Assembly (NCBI RefSeq): GCF_024320865.1
Contig: NZ_JANDBD010000005.1
Span: 62,001 to 126,000, forward strand
Length of the DNA: 64,000 nucleotides
Direction of reading: 5' to 3'
From: Mycolicibacterium arenosum
GTDB taxonomy: Bacteria > Actinomycetota > Actinomycetes > Mycobacteriales > Mycobacteriaceae
The notes beneath the pieces were generated by a model, which saw only the letters and a program-made list of their open reading frames with translations, searched no databases and was not told where the DNA came from. Of the stretch, positions 42,617-50,481 are shown one piece after another. Position numbers and translations under genes: made by a program. How positions within the stretch are numbered: the first letter of the stretch is position 1; every line of letters starts with the position of its first letter.

Positions 42617-43645
42617 CTAGCTCGCGATCGTCACGACGGTGCGGCCCGCGGTGCGGCGGTTGGCGTGATCGTCGAGCGCCGCGCCCACTTGCTCCATCGT
42701 GACGGTGCGCCCGATGACGGGCCGAACCGCTTGGGACGCGACGAGATCCAGCAGCGCCCCGTGCACGTCACGACCCACGTCGGCGGGCCACATGTTGAGG
42801 CCGAATCGGCGGAAGTCGACCGGCAGTTCGCCGTAGCCGAGGATGACGCCGAGCACCGAGATGTTGCCCATCGACACCTTGCGCAGCGGCCTGCCCGTCA
42901 GCCCCGACTGGGGGTCGTCGTTGAAACCGACTGGCACGTAGCGTCCCTCGCGGGCCAGGCAGGTCCACACCGCCTCGGTGCCGTCACCGCCTGTCACGTC
43001 GACGGCGACGTCGGCGCCGCGGTTCTCGGTGCGCGCGTTCACCTCGTCGAACAGGTCGGCCGAGGTGTGATCGATGAACGACGCCCCGAGTTCCTCGCAG
43101 AGTCGGCCCTTCTCGGGTCCGCCCGCGACAGCGATGACGTGCGCGCCGGCGGCCACGCCGAGTTGAATGACCGCCGTGCCGACCGCGCTGGCGCCGCCGA
43201 TCACCAGCAGCGTTTCACCCGCAGTGAGGTGCGCTCGTCGGTGCAGTGCGAGGTAACCGACGTGGAACGGCAGCGTGAAGGCCGCCGCCGCGACGTCGTC
43301 GAGTTCGGGGGGAGCGTCGAAGGTTCCGGTAACTGGTGCGAGCGCGTATTCGGCCATGCCGCCCAGCGACTGGTTGGTCATCGCGACGACGCGACGGCCC
43401 ACCGCGTCCTCCGCGCCCTCACCCGCCGCGTCCACCACGCCGCAGACGTCCATGCCGAGGGTGAAGGGCACCTGACCCATGACGCTCGCCACCGTGCCAC
43501 GGCAGCGAGCGATGTCGCCGAAGTTTACCGAGGCCGCGCTCACCACGATGCGGACCTCGCCGGGACCGGGTTCGGGAATCGGAACGTCCCGGATCTCGAG
43601 TGCATCCACGGGGTCGCCGTGCTGGACGACGCGAACTGCCTTCAC
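42617..43645 (-). CDS. Zinc-independent quinone oxidoreductase (MDR family)
   Basis: A 342-residue medium-chain reductase. ASVNFGDIARCRG, the NADPH fold VIGGASAVGTAVIQLGVAAGAHVIAVAG and FTLPFHVGYLAL match the quinone oxidoreductase group. It lacks the usual zinc cysteines. Reduces quinones or alpha,beta-unsaturated ketones. It is preceded by a 16-bp palindrome at 43674-43689 and a TetR gene that probably controls it. Confidence 0.88.
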   Translation of the reverse strand: MKAVRVVQHGDPVDALEIRDVPIPEPGPGEVRIVVSAASVNFGDIARCRGTVASVMGQVPFTLGMDVCGVVDAAGEGAEDAVGRRVVAMTNQSLGGMAEYALAPVTGTFDAPPELDDVAAAAFTLPFHVGYLALHRRAHLTAGETLLVIGGASAVGTAVIQLGVAAGAHVIAVAGGPEKGRLCEELGASFIDHTSADLFDEVNARTENRGADVAVDVTGGDGTEAVWTCLAREGRYVPVGFNDDPQSGLTGRPLRKVSMGNISVLGVILGYGELPVDFRRFGLNMWPADVGRDVHGALLDLVASQAVRPVIGRTVTMEQVGAALDDHANRRTAGRTVVTIAS

Positions 43646-43673
43646 TCGATCGACCTCCCGCGTCAGACCGTAG

Positions 43674-43689
43674 TAAGCAGGTGTGCTTA
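43674..43689. promoter_or_regulatory. Palindrome TAAGCA-GGTG-TGCTTA
   Basis: Two exact 6-bp arms around GGTG, 28 bp upstream of the quinone oxidoreductase start and 2 bp beyond the TetR stop. It is likely the operator of that TetR for the oxidoreductase-sulfotransferase unit. Confidence 0.55.
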
Positions 43690-43691
43690 TG

Positions 43692-44324
43692 TCAACGAGC
43701 GGGCGCGGCCATGGCGGCGGCGGCCATCGCGACGAGGTTCGCGACGAACGGCTCCGATTCGAGCTGCGGCCTACCGCTCCGTGTCCGGCGCTCGAGCAGC
43801 CGTGCGCGATCCGCGATGGCGCGCAGGATGAACATGACCATGAGCGAGAAGCGTTCGGTGCGAAGCTCGTCCGTGAGATGACCGGTGCGTTCGGTCAGCA
43901 GTGCGAAAACGTCGTTGCCGCCGGTGCGGGCCAGGACCTCCTGCAGTTCGGCGCTGTACTGGGCCATGTCCTCGCCCGTGAGCTCGGCGATGATCAGGAG
44001 GCAGCAGCGCCCCCGCCAGCCGCTGTCGGCGAGTTCCGCGGCGGGCCGGACCAGTGCCTCGATGACGGGTTCGAGCCCCGACTCGTTTTCTGCGACCTCG
44101 AGTAGTTCGCCCTCACGCTGGGCGAGGAACGCCGCGTGCCGGTCGATGACCGCGCACAGCACGCCGTCCCGTGAGCCGAAGTGGTAGCGCAGCGCCGCCC
44201 GGTTGCGTTGTCCAGCCTGCCGGGTGATGTCGATGAGCGACGCCGAGAACACCCCGTCGCGAGCGAAGGCGCGCGCCGCGGCGTCGAGTAACCCGGCTCT
44301 GGTCTTCGACGCGTCGGGTGGCAC
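43692..44324 (-). CDS. TetR-family transcriptional regulator
   Basis: A 210-residue TetR regulator. KTRAGLLDAAARAFARDGVFSASLIDITRQAGQRN is the DNA-binding helix set, AALRYHFGSRDGVL the signature end, and a helical ligand domain follows. It has the same orientation as the quinone oxidoreductase and sulfotransferase genes and its stop lies next to the TAAGCA palindrome. It most likely represses those genes. GTG start 44324. Confidence 0.89.
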   Translation of the reverse strand: MPPDASKTRAGLLDAAARAFARDGVFSASLIDITRQAGQRNRAALRYHFGSRDGVLCAVIDRHAAFLAQREGELLEVAENESGLEPVIEALVRPAAELADSGWRGRCCLLIIAELTGEDMAQYSAELQEVLARTGGNDVFALLTERTGHLTDELRTERFSLMVMFILRAIADRARLLERRTRSGRPQLESEPFVANLVAMAAAAMAAPAR

Positions 44325-44344
44325 GCGCTGGATTCTAGGTTGCG

Positions 44345-45166
44345 CTAGAGCTGGGCGAGGCGGGGGACCGAGCCGCGGGCGCGGAGCCCCGCACCGGCGC
44401 GGCGGGTGAGTTCTCTTGAGCTACCGAGCAATCCGTCCAGCACCAGCACGCGTTTCACGTGGTGGTGCAGGGCGTGCTCCTCGGTGAAGCCGATGCCGCC
44501 CAGCACCTGCTGGCAGTGCTTGGCGGCGGTCAGCGCGGCCTTGCCCGCGGCGGCCTTGGCGAGCAGCGCGGTCAAGTCGGGGCTGTCGTCACCGGGGATG
44601 TCCAGCGTGGCCTCGGCGCCCTCGATCGCGACCAGCGTCTCCGCCAGCCGGTGCCGGACGGCCTGGAAGCCCGCGATCGGCTTGCCGAACTGGACCCGGT
44701 CGAGCGCGTGCTGGCGGGCGAGTGCCAGCATCGCCCGAGCGGAGCCGATCAGCCACCAGCTCACCGCGCTGCGGGCTTCGGCCAGCCGGATCGGATAGCC
44801 CTCCTCCTCGCGGCGCAGCGGCAGCCCGCCGAGGGTGTCGACGTTGACACCCTCGGCGGTCCGATCCCACACCACCCAGCTGTTCCCGATGTAGGGCAGT
44901 GGCAGCTCCAGCGTGCCGCCGATGGTGTTGCCGGTCGCGTGCAACACGACATCGACGAGAACCGATGCGTGCGAACCCGTTTCGCCGAGCAGCCGGAACA
45001 CCAGCGGAACCGCCTGGTCGGCGTGGTCGGCCAACATTTCGGCCCAGCCCAGCTCCATCAGGGCGGCGTCGAGCTCCGGGCCGGACGCGGACAGCATGGT
45101 CTTGCGCAGCCCGTCTTCGAGCATGGCGAGCGATACCGAGTCGAACGGGCCGTCCGATGTCGTCAC
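44345..45166 (-). CDS. Short acyl-CoA dehydrogenase-like subunit
   Basis: A 273-residue ACAD-like protein, shorter than the usual ~380. It lacks the SEPGSGSD flavin motif and the (x)ER catalytic motif that its partner at 45172 has, but retains VQFGKPIAGFQAVRHRLAE and VLGGIGFTEEHALHHHVKR of the helical domain. It probably forms an alpha2beta2 heteromer with the preceding ACAD, as in steroid-degrading FadE pairs. GTG 45166 with AAGGAG at 45175-45180 is the best start; GTG 45175 overlaps the other stop. Confidence 0.85.
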   Translation of the reverse strand: MTTSDGPFDSVSLAMLEDGLRKTMLSASGPELDAALMELGWAEMLADHADQAVPLVFRLLGETGSHASVLVDVVLHATGNTIGGTLELPLPYIGNSWVVWDRTAEGVNVDTLGGLPLRREEEGYPIRLAEARSAVSWWLIGSARAMLALARQHALDRVQFGKPIAGFQAVRHRLAETLVAIEGAEATLDIPGDDSPDLTALLAKAAAGKAALTAAKHCQQVLGGIGFTEEHALHHHVKRVLVLDGLLGSSRELTRRAGAGLRARGSVPRLAQL

Positions 45167-45171
45167 TACGG

Positions 45172-46296
45172 TCACTCCTTCCCGAGATCGAGCAGGCGGC
45201 GGGCGATGATGTTGCGCTGCACTTCGGCAGTGCCGCCGTAAATGGAGGAGGCCCGCGAGTACAGGTACTCGGTGCGCCACTCGCCGCCGTCGAGTTCGAT
45301 GACGCCCGGTAGCAGGTCGCGGACCGTGTCGTACAGCTGCTGCTCGGCGGCGGCGAGCAGCACCTTGTCGATCGAGGTGTCCGCGCCGAGTTTCGCTCCG
45401 TCGGCGAGCCGCTGCTGCGTGGCGCGCGAGCGGCAGCGCAGCGTGTGCAGGGCCAGATAGGCCGCGCCCAGATCGACGTCGACGGCCTTGTCGCTGCCGC
45501 GAACCTCGGCGACCAGTGCGTCGAAGCGCGAGTACAGGTAGGCGATGCGCTGCCAGAAGCAGGTGGACCGCTCGTACGGCAGCAGGTCCATCGCGAGCTT
45601 CCAGCCGTCGCCCGGCTGCCCCAGCATCCGGTCCGCGGACACGACGACGTCGTCGAAGTAGACCTCGCAGAACTCGTCGACGCCGTGCATCGTGCGCAAC
45701 GGGCGCACGGTGACGCCGGGGGAGTCCAGATCGACGAAGAACGCGGTGATGGCGTCGTGGTTCGGGGTGTCCGGGCCGCCGGTGCGCGTGAGCAGCACAC
45801 AGCGCGACGCGTACTGCGCGAAGCTCGTCCACACCTTCTGGCCGTTCACGATCCAGGTGTCACCGTCCTGCACCGCCCTCGTGGTCAGCGACGCCAGGTC
45901 ACTACCCGAGCCGGGTTCGGAGAAGCCCTGGCACCAGGACTCCTCGCCCGAGAGCAGCTTCGGCACCATCTCGGTTGCCAGCTCCGGTCGGGCGTAGTCG
46001 ATCATCGTCGGGGTCAGCACCTCGAGCATGGAATACGGTCCGGGGTGGTCGATTCCGCGGCCGACGATCTCCTCGCCGACGATGGCCCGCAGGATCTCCG
46101 GGCCGCCGAGACCGCCCGCCGACTCCGGCCAGCCGTAGCGCATCCACCCCGCGGCGTACAGCGCCTTCAGTGCGCGGAGGTGCTGAGCCTGGTGCGCGTC
46201 GAGCGAGTGGTCGCCCGGCGGCGGGGTGAGGTCGTTCTCGGCGAGCCAGTCCTGCAACGCCGTGCGGAACGCGGCGGGTTCGAAGAGCTCGCTCAT
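45172..46296 (-). CDS. Acyl-CoA dehydrogenase, catalytic partner subunit
   Basis: A 374-residue ACAD. CQGFSEPGSGSDLASL binds flavin, YERSTCFW carries the candidate catalytic Glu, and the end IYGGTAEVQRNIIARRLLDLG is typical. ATG 46296 overlaps the SnoaL stop (ATGA); the longer open frame to 46494 runs through that gene. It is coupled to the short ACAD at 44345. Together they would desaturate an acyl-CoA in the Rieske operon. Confidence 0.92.
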   Translation of the reverse strand: MSELFEPAAFRTALQDWLAENDLTPPPGDHSLDAHQAQHLRALKALYAAGWMRYGWPESAGGLGGPEILRAIVGEEIVGRGIDHPGPYSMLEVLTPTMIDYARPELATEMVPKLLSGEESWCQGFSEPGSGSDLASLTTRAVQDGDTWIVNGQKVWTSFAQYASRCVLLTRTGGPDTPNHDAITAFFVDLDSPGVTVRPLRTMHGVDEFCEVYFDDVVVSADRMLGQPGDGWKLAMDLLPYERSTCFWQRIAYLYSRFDALVAEVRGSDKAVDVDLGAAYLALHTLRCRSRATQQRLADGAKLGADTSIDKVLLAAAEQQLYDTVRDLLPGVIELDGGEWRTEYLYSRASSIYGGTAEVQRNIIARRLLDLGKE

Positions 46297-46751
46297 CGCG
46301 CTCCCGGAGCCGCCCCTGCGGCGACATCGCCATCGGGCCTCCCGATCGCGTGGGGGCGCCCGGAGTCGTGGTCGCCGTTGCGTCGGATGAACGTCATCGC
46401 GCGGGTCTTGAGCCGCCAGCCGTCGTCGGTGCGCAGGTAGGTGTCCTTGTAGTAGCCGATGCGCATGTCGTGCTTGGAGTGCTCGATGAAGCACAGCGGC
46501 TGAGTGCCCGATGCAGAGTCGGGGGTGTCGTCGTCGAACTCGACGAGCGGCGTGCCGGTCATGAACAGGCCGCTGGGCGCTGCCGCGACGAGTTCGGGGA
46601 AGCGTGCCAGCGTGTAGGTCGAGCCGAACGCGCTGTACGTGCCGTCCGGCGTGAACACCTCCACCAGGCCCTCGACGTCACCCTGGGTGATGGTGACGGC
46701 GTACTTGGCCAGCAGCTGCTGGATCTCGACCAGATCGTCAGTTCGCGTCAT
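46293..46751 (-). CDS. SnoaL-like (NTF2-fold) protein
   Basis: A 152-residue NTF2/SnoaL-fold protein. The N-terminus IQQLLAKYAVTITQGDVEGLVEVFTPDGTYS and the strand segment YYKDTYLRTDDGWRLKTRAMTF are characteristic. Such proteins are small cyclases, isomerases or hydratases, often in aromatic polyketide or steroid metabolism; the specific activity cannot be told. Its last ~25 residues are low-complexity Gly/Ala/Arg. It overlaps the amidohydrolase by 14 bp and the ACAD by 4 bp. Confidence 0.82.
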   Translation of the reverse strand: MTRTDDLVEIQQLLAKYAVTITQGDVEGLVEVFTPDGTYSAFGSTYTLARFPELVAAAPSGLFMTGTPLVEFDDDTPDSASGTQPLCFIEHSKHDMRIGYYKDTYLRTDDGWRLKTRAMTFIRRNGDHDSGRPHAIGRPDGDVAAGAAPGAR

Positions 46752-47955
46752 GTCGGTAGACCTTACCGCCCTTCATTACAAAGTTGACGTCCCGTGTAAC
46801 GGTGATGTCCACCAGTGGATCGCCGGGCACCGCGATGATGTCGGCCAGGTACCCCTCGGCGATGCGGCCCAGGTCCGTGGAGTTGATCAGGTCGGCGGCC
46901 ACCACCGTGGCGGCCCGAAGCACCGCGGCCGGCGGCATTCCCCAGTCCACCAGCGTGACGAGTTCGTCGGCGTTCTTGCCGTGCGGGATGGCCGGCGCGT
47001 CGCTGCCGACGGCGATCTTGACGCCCGCCTCATAGGCCGCCTTGATCGAGGTCTTCGCCTTCGGGAACATCTCGGCGGCCTTGTCCTGCAACTCCTTCGG
47101 CGCCCGCGAGACGTCCATCGCCTCGGCGAGTCGACGGGTCGTCACCAGGAAGCGGTCGTTGTCGACGAGCATCTGGATGGCCTCGTCGTCCATCAGGAAG
47201 CCGTGCTCGATGCAGTCGATCCCGCACGCGACGGCGTGTTTCACCGCTTCGGCGCCGTGGGTGTGCGCGGCGACGCGGAGTCCGCGGCGATGCGCCTCGT
47301 CGACGATGGCCCGGAGCTCCTCATCCGAATAGTGTTGCGCGCCCGCCTCACCCGTCATCGACATCACGCCACCGGAGACGCACACCTTGATCAGCTGGGC
47401 GCCGTGCTTGATCTGGTAGCGCACCGCCTTGCGGATCTCGTCGACGCCGTTGGCGATGCCCTCCTCGATGGTGAGCTCCAGTGCGCCCGGCATGAAGGCG
47501 GCGAACATCGTGGGGTCGAGGTGCCCACCCGTCGGGGTGATCGCGTGACCTGCGGGCACGAAACGGGGGCCGTCGACCAGGCCCGCATCGATCGCCTTGG
47601 ACAGCGCGACGTCCAGCAGGTAACCACCCGTCTTGACGAACAACCCGAGGTTGCGCACCGTCGTGAAGCCGGCACGCAGCGTGCGCCGCGCGTTGCCGAT
47701 GGAGCGAATCGTCCTGGTCGGCGGGTCGTCCTGAACCTGGGATAGGCCTGGGCTCTCGCCGCGCCCGCCCATGAACAGGTTGACCTCCATGTCCATCAGG
47801 CCGGGCAGCAGGATCGAGTCACCGAGATCGATCACGTCCCCTTCGGGGTCGCCGCCCAGGCCGACGATGACGCCGTCCTCGACCTTGATGACCGCCGGCC
47901 GGACGAGCTCGCCCTTGTCGACGTCGACGTAACCCGCAGCCTTGAGGGTTAACAC
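46738..47955 (-). CDS. Metal-dependent amidohydrolase (imidazolonepropionase/prolidase-like)
   Basis: A 405-residue amidohydrolase of the composite-domain type. ILLPGLMDMEVNLF replaces the usual HxH motif, since the His positions are Glu and Asn. AAHTHGAEAVKHAVACGIDCIEHG contributes metal-site His, and AVGSDAPA the Asp. GTG 47955 is 2 bp after the preceding stop. Expected to hydrolyse a cyclic amide, lactone or similar bond; the altered first metal motif leaves activity uncertain. Confidence 0.85.
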   Translation of the reverse strand: MLTLKAAGYVDVDKGELVRPAVIKVEDGVIVGLGGDPEGDVIDLGDSILLPGLMDMEVNLFMGGRGESPGLSQVQDDPPTRTIRSIGNARRTLRAGFTTVRNLGLFVKTGGYLLDVALSKAIDAGLVDGPRFVPAGHAITPTGGHLDPTMFAAFMPGALELTIEEGIANGVDEIRKAVRYQIKHGAQLIKVCVSGGVMSMTGEAGAQHYSDEELRAIVDEAHRRGLRVAAHTHGAEAVKHAVACGIDCIEHGFLMDDEAIQMLVDNDRFLVTTRRLAEAMDVSRAPKELQDKAAEMFPKAKTSIKAAYEAGVKIAVGSDAPAIPHGKNADELVTLVDWGMPPAAVLRAATVVAADLINSTDLGRIAEGYLADIIAVPGDPLVDITVTRDVNFVMKGGKVYRHDAN

Positions 47956-47957
47956 GC

Positions 47958-48314
47958 TCAGACCACCGGCTCCTTGATCAGTTGGATGTAGGCAGCGCCG
48001 CTGTCGAGCACGCGCGGCTGCTTCCACACCTCGATGGGGAAGCTCACCATGACGATCGACTGGCCCAGGTGCACCAGCGCCTTGGCGTCATCCGGCATGC
48101 TGGCGAGCGGGAATCGCGCGTCGACGTAGACCATGATGTCCTCGAGCCGCGCCATGCCGGCATCGTAGAACTCCTGCATCTCGGCCATGGTCGAGTTGAG
48201 CCGCTTCTGGTAGCGCTCCTCCTCGGTGGGCAGGCACCAGTCGCTGAAACGCTCCAGGTCGGCGAATTCCTCTGGCAACTTCGACGTAGTCGAATCGGAC
48301 GGGCTAGGTGACAT
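47958..48314 (-). CDS. Uncharacterised 118-residue protein of the Rieske operon
   Basis: A 118-residue soluble protein not recognised by family. It is acidic at its N-terminus (FADLERFSDWCLPTEEER), then helical, with a mixed strand/turn C-terminus (VMVSFPIEVWKQPRVLDSGAAY). No signal peptide, membrane segment or cofactor motif is evident. It overlaps the Rieske gene by 11 bp and lies 2 bp from the amidohydrolase gene, so it is translationally coupled and probably works with one of them, perhaps as an accessory subunit. Confidence 0.75.
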   Translation of the reverse strand: MSPSPSDSTTSKLPEEFADLERFSDWCLPTEEERYQKRLNSTMAEMQEFYDAGMARLEDIMVYVDARFPLASMPDDAKALVHLGQSIVMVSFPIEVWKQPRVLDSGAAYIQLIKEPVV

Positions 48315-49635
48315 TCGCGTGATCCTTCTCGTCGCTTGCGGCGTGCTTGCCGTTCGGCGAGCCGTTCAGGCTCGCCTTGTACCGATCCACGTACTGGTGG
48401 GCGGTCATGTGCAGGTGGCGCAGCAGGATCTCCTGATCGCACAGCGGGAAGTCCTTGACGACCCGGGTGCCGATCTGAGTCTGGGTGGCCTCCAACGTGT
48501 TCGCGTCCTGGAACGCGTACTCCTTGAACGTCACCGCGGCCAGTTCCTGAGACAGCCGCTCACGCAGGTTCTTCGGCGGCACGAAGTACAGGTCGGCCTC
48601 GAAGATGTGCTTGTCGACGGCAGTCGGCCAGTAGTTGTACGTGAGGTACCACCCCGGTGCCCAGAACAGCAGCGTGAAGTTGGGGAAGAACTCGAACGAG
48701 TCCGTGCCCCAGGTCTTGTGGCGGCCGGGGTTGATGGCCGGCGGCAGCTCATCGGGCAGGATGCCCTTGATGTCGGGCCGATCCCACGGACCGAACAGCC
48801 CGCTGTGCAGGATCTGCTCGATCGGCTTCACCATGCTGAGGTCCTTCGGCGGAGACATCCCGCCCCACGACGACACCATCGAGTGGTCGCCCTTGATGTC
48901 GTAGGCCAACGCCTCGAAGCCGAACTTGGCCAGCTTCTCGGCCTCCTCCTTCTCCGCCTGCTTCATGTGCAGGATCGGCGCGTGGTAGAACTCGGTGAAC
49001 GCGTCGATGAAGAGCTTCCAGTTGGCGTTCACCTCGGAGCGATAGCTGTAGTGCTCGGTCATCTCGTGGAACGGGTAGCCCTCGAGCCCCTCGGCGAATT
49101 CGCCGAGGTACTCGCGCAGCGGCACGGCGTCGTCGTCGAAGTTGACGAAGATGAAGCCCTCCCACACCTCGCAGCGCACGGGCACCAGTCCGTAGTCGGC
49201 CTTGTCGACGTCGAAGAACTCACCCTCCTGCTGGATGAAGGTCAAGTCGCCCTTGAGCGAGTAGCGCCACGCGTGGTACTTGCAGGTGAACTGGCGGCAG
49301 GTGCCCGACACCTCCTCGCCGGGGTAGTCGGCCCAGACGAGCTTGTTGCCACGGTGGCGGCAGAAGTTGTAGAAGGACCGGATCTCCTCACCGTCGTTGA
49401 CGATGATGATCGACACGCCCGGCCCGACCGACGGCATCTCGCGGGTGACGTAGTTGCCCTTCTTGGGGATCAGTTCCACCCGCCCCATCTGCAGCCACGT
49501 CTTCTTGAAGATGGCCTGCTGCTCGAGCAGCCACTGCTCCGGGTCGACCGAGTCCGTGTAATCGACCGGCGCCGTGCCCAGTTCCGGCCAGTTCTCGGTC
49601 CAGCTGCCCGCATCGGGCTTCTTGAAGAAGGCCAT
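48304..49635 (-). CDS. Rieske non-heme iron oxygenase, alpha subunit
   Basis: A 443-residue ring-hydroxylating oxygenase. The Rieske cluster is C92-x-H94 (FCRH) and C118-x2-H121 (CKYH). The mononuclear iron site lies in DAFTEFYHAPILHMKQ. No small beta subunit or reductase is encoded nearby; reductase must come from elsewhere. Homologues hydroxylate aromatic or steroid-like rings. It is 6 bp downstream of the CMD gene in the leftward operon, near operator site 4, and overlaps the 118-residue protein. Confidence 0.92.
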   Translation of the reverse strand: MAFFKKPDAGSWTENWPELGTAPVDYTDSVDPEQWLLEQQAIFKKTWLQMGRVELIPKKGNYVTREMPSVGPGVSIIIVNDGEEIRSFYNFCRHRGNKLVWADYPGEEVSGTCRQFTCKYHAWRYSLKGDLTFIQQEGEFFDVDKADYGLVPVRCEVWEGFIFVNFDDDAVPLREYLGEFAEGLEGYPFHEMTEHYSYRSEVNANWKLFIDAFTEFYHAPILHMKQAEKEEAEKLAKFGFEALAYDIKGDHSMVSSWGGMSPPKDLSMVKPIEQILHSGLFGPWDRPDIKGILPDELPPAINPGRHKTWGTDSFEFFPNFTLLFWAPGWYLTYNYWPTAVDKHIFEADLYFVPPKNLRERLSQELAAVTFKEYAFQDANTLEATQTQIGTRVVKDFPLCDQEILLRHLHMTAHQYVDRYKASLNGSPNGKHAASDEKDHANVT

Positions 49636-49641
49636 GGTTCC

Positions 49642-50184
49642 TCAGTTCTCCTCTTGTGTTTGAGCCGAAGCCGGTTCGACGCCGAAGGTGTTCAGGGCCA
49701 TCGCCAGCATGTGGTAACCGCCGATGGTGAAGACGAAGTCCATGAGTTGCCGCGTGTCCATCCGCTCTCCGAGCGCGGACCACGTCGGGTCCGAGATCCG
49801 CGTGCTGCCGACGAGTTCGTCGACCGCGGTGAGCACCGTCCGGTCGAAGGCGTCCGGCGCTTCGCCGCGGACGAGCGCTGCGATGTCGTCGTCGGTGAGT
49901 CCCGCGTCCTTGCCGATCCGCACGTGCTCGTCCCACTCGTAGGCGCACTCGGTGAGGTGCGCGATCCGCAGGACGGCCAGTTCGCGAAGCCGGGCGGGCA
50001 GTGTGGACCGCGTCAGCAGGTAGAAGCTGAACGTGAGATAGGACCGGGTGAGGTCGGGGTGGTTGACGAACGTCGCCACGGCGTTGCCGGCGTCCACCGG
50101 ATTCCGGCGTTCCTCGGGCATCATCCGCAGCGCGCCGTGGACGGCGTCATCCCACTGATCGGCCGGTAGGGGCGCGACTCTCAC
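49642..50184 (-). CDS. Carboxymuconolactone decarboxylase (CMD/AhpD) family protein
   Basis: A 180-residue CMD-fold protein. The core LARLRELAVLRIAHLTECAYEWDEHVRIG-like region (ECAYEWDEH) carries the Glu/His typical of CMD. GTG 50184 has a GAGGAGG ribosome binding site; the open frame to 50283 would cross operator site 4. Possible roles are decarboxylation, isomerisation or peroxide-linked chemistry; not determinable. It is the first gene of the leftward seven-gene operon (CMD, Rieske, unknown, amidohydrolase, SnoaL, ACAD, short ACAD). Confidence 0.85.
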   Translation of the reverse strand: MRVAPLPADQWDDAVHGALRMMPEERRNPVDAGNAVATFVNHPDLTRSYLTFSFYLLTRSTLPARLRELAVLRIAHLTECAYEWDEHVRIGKDAGLTDDDIAALVRGEAPDAFDRTVLTAVDELVGSTRISDPTWSALGERMDTRQLMDFVFTIGGYHMLAMALNTFGVEPASAQTQEEN

Positions 50185-50226
50185 GAGGTCCTCCTCTCCT
50201 GCTTCGTGGGGGTGTCTCTCCGTTGC

Positions 50227-50241
50227 GAGAATCATATTCTC
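50227..50241. promoter_or_regulatory. Palindromic operator GAGAAT-CAT-ATTCTC (site 4)
   Basis: Exact 15-bp palindrome, 42 bp upstream of the CMD start and 240 bp upstream of the rightward amidohydrolase. The remaining ~300-bp divergent region (50185-50481) holds no gene; a degenerate half-site ATTCTC near 50383 and AT-rich stretches are the only other signals. It suggests control of the Rieske operon by the same regulator as sites 1-3. Confidence 0.75.
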
Positions 50242-50481
50242 ATATTTGACCAACAGATTTCCACTAGTTCTGTGAAACGTCAACGGAGGTCCGCACTTCG
50301 CAGGTCCTTCTGACCTGTCTGTGACGGTCCACAGCGATCAAACGCGCAGGTTCAAGTGCATATGACTGGCTTGTGGACGTTGATTCTCGTAAGGTGAGAG
50401 GATAGTTTCCCTTAGCAGAGAACAAGGTCGGAACTACGCTGGTTCCCAAGGGTGTCATCCACGGATAGGAAAGGACCGCCT

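Noticed and set aside
50380..50405. ATTCTCGTAAGGTGAGAG in the Rieske divergent region
   Set aside because: The half-sites are in the reverse order and spaced differently from the GAGAAT-N3-ATTCTC operators, so no call was made.
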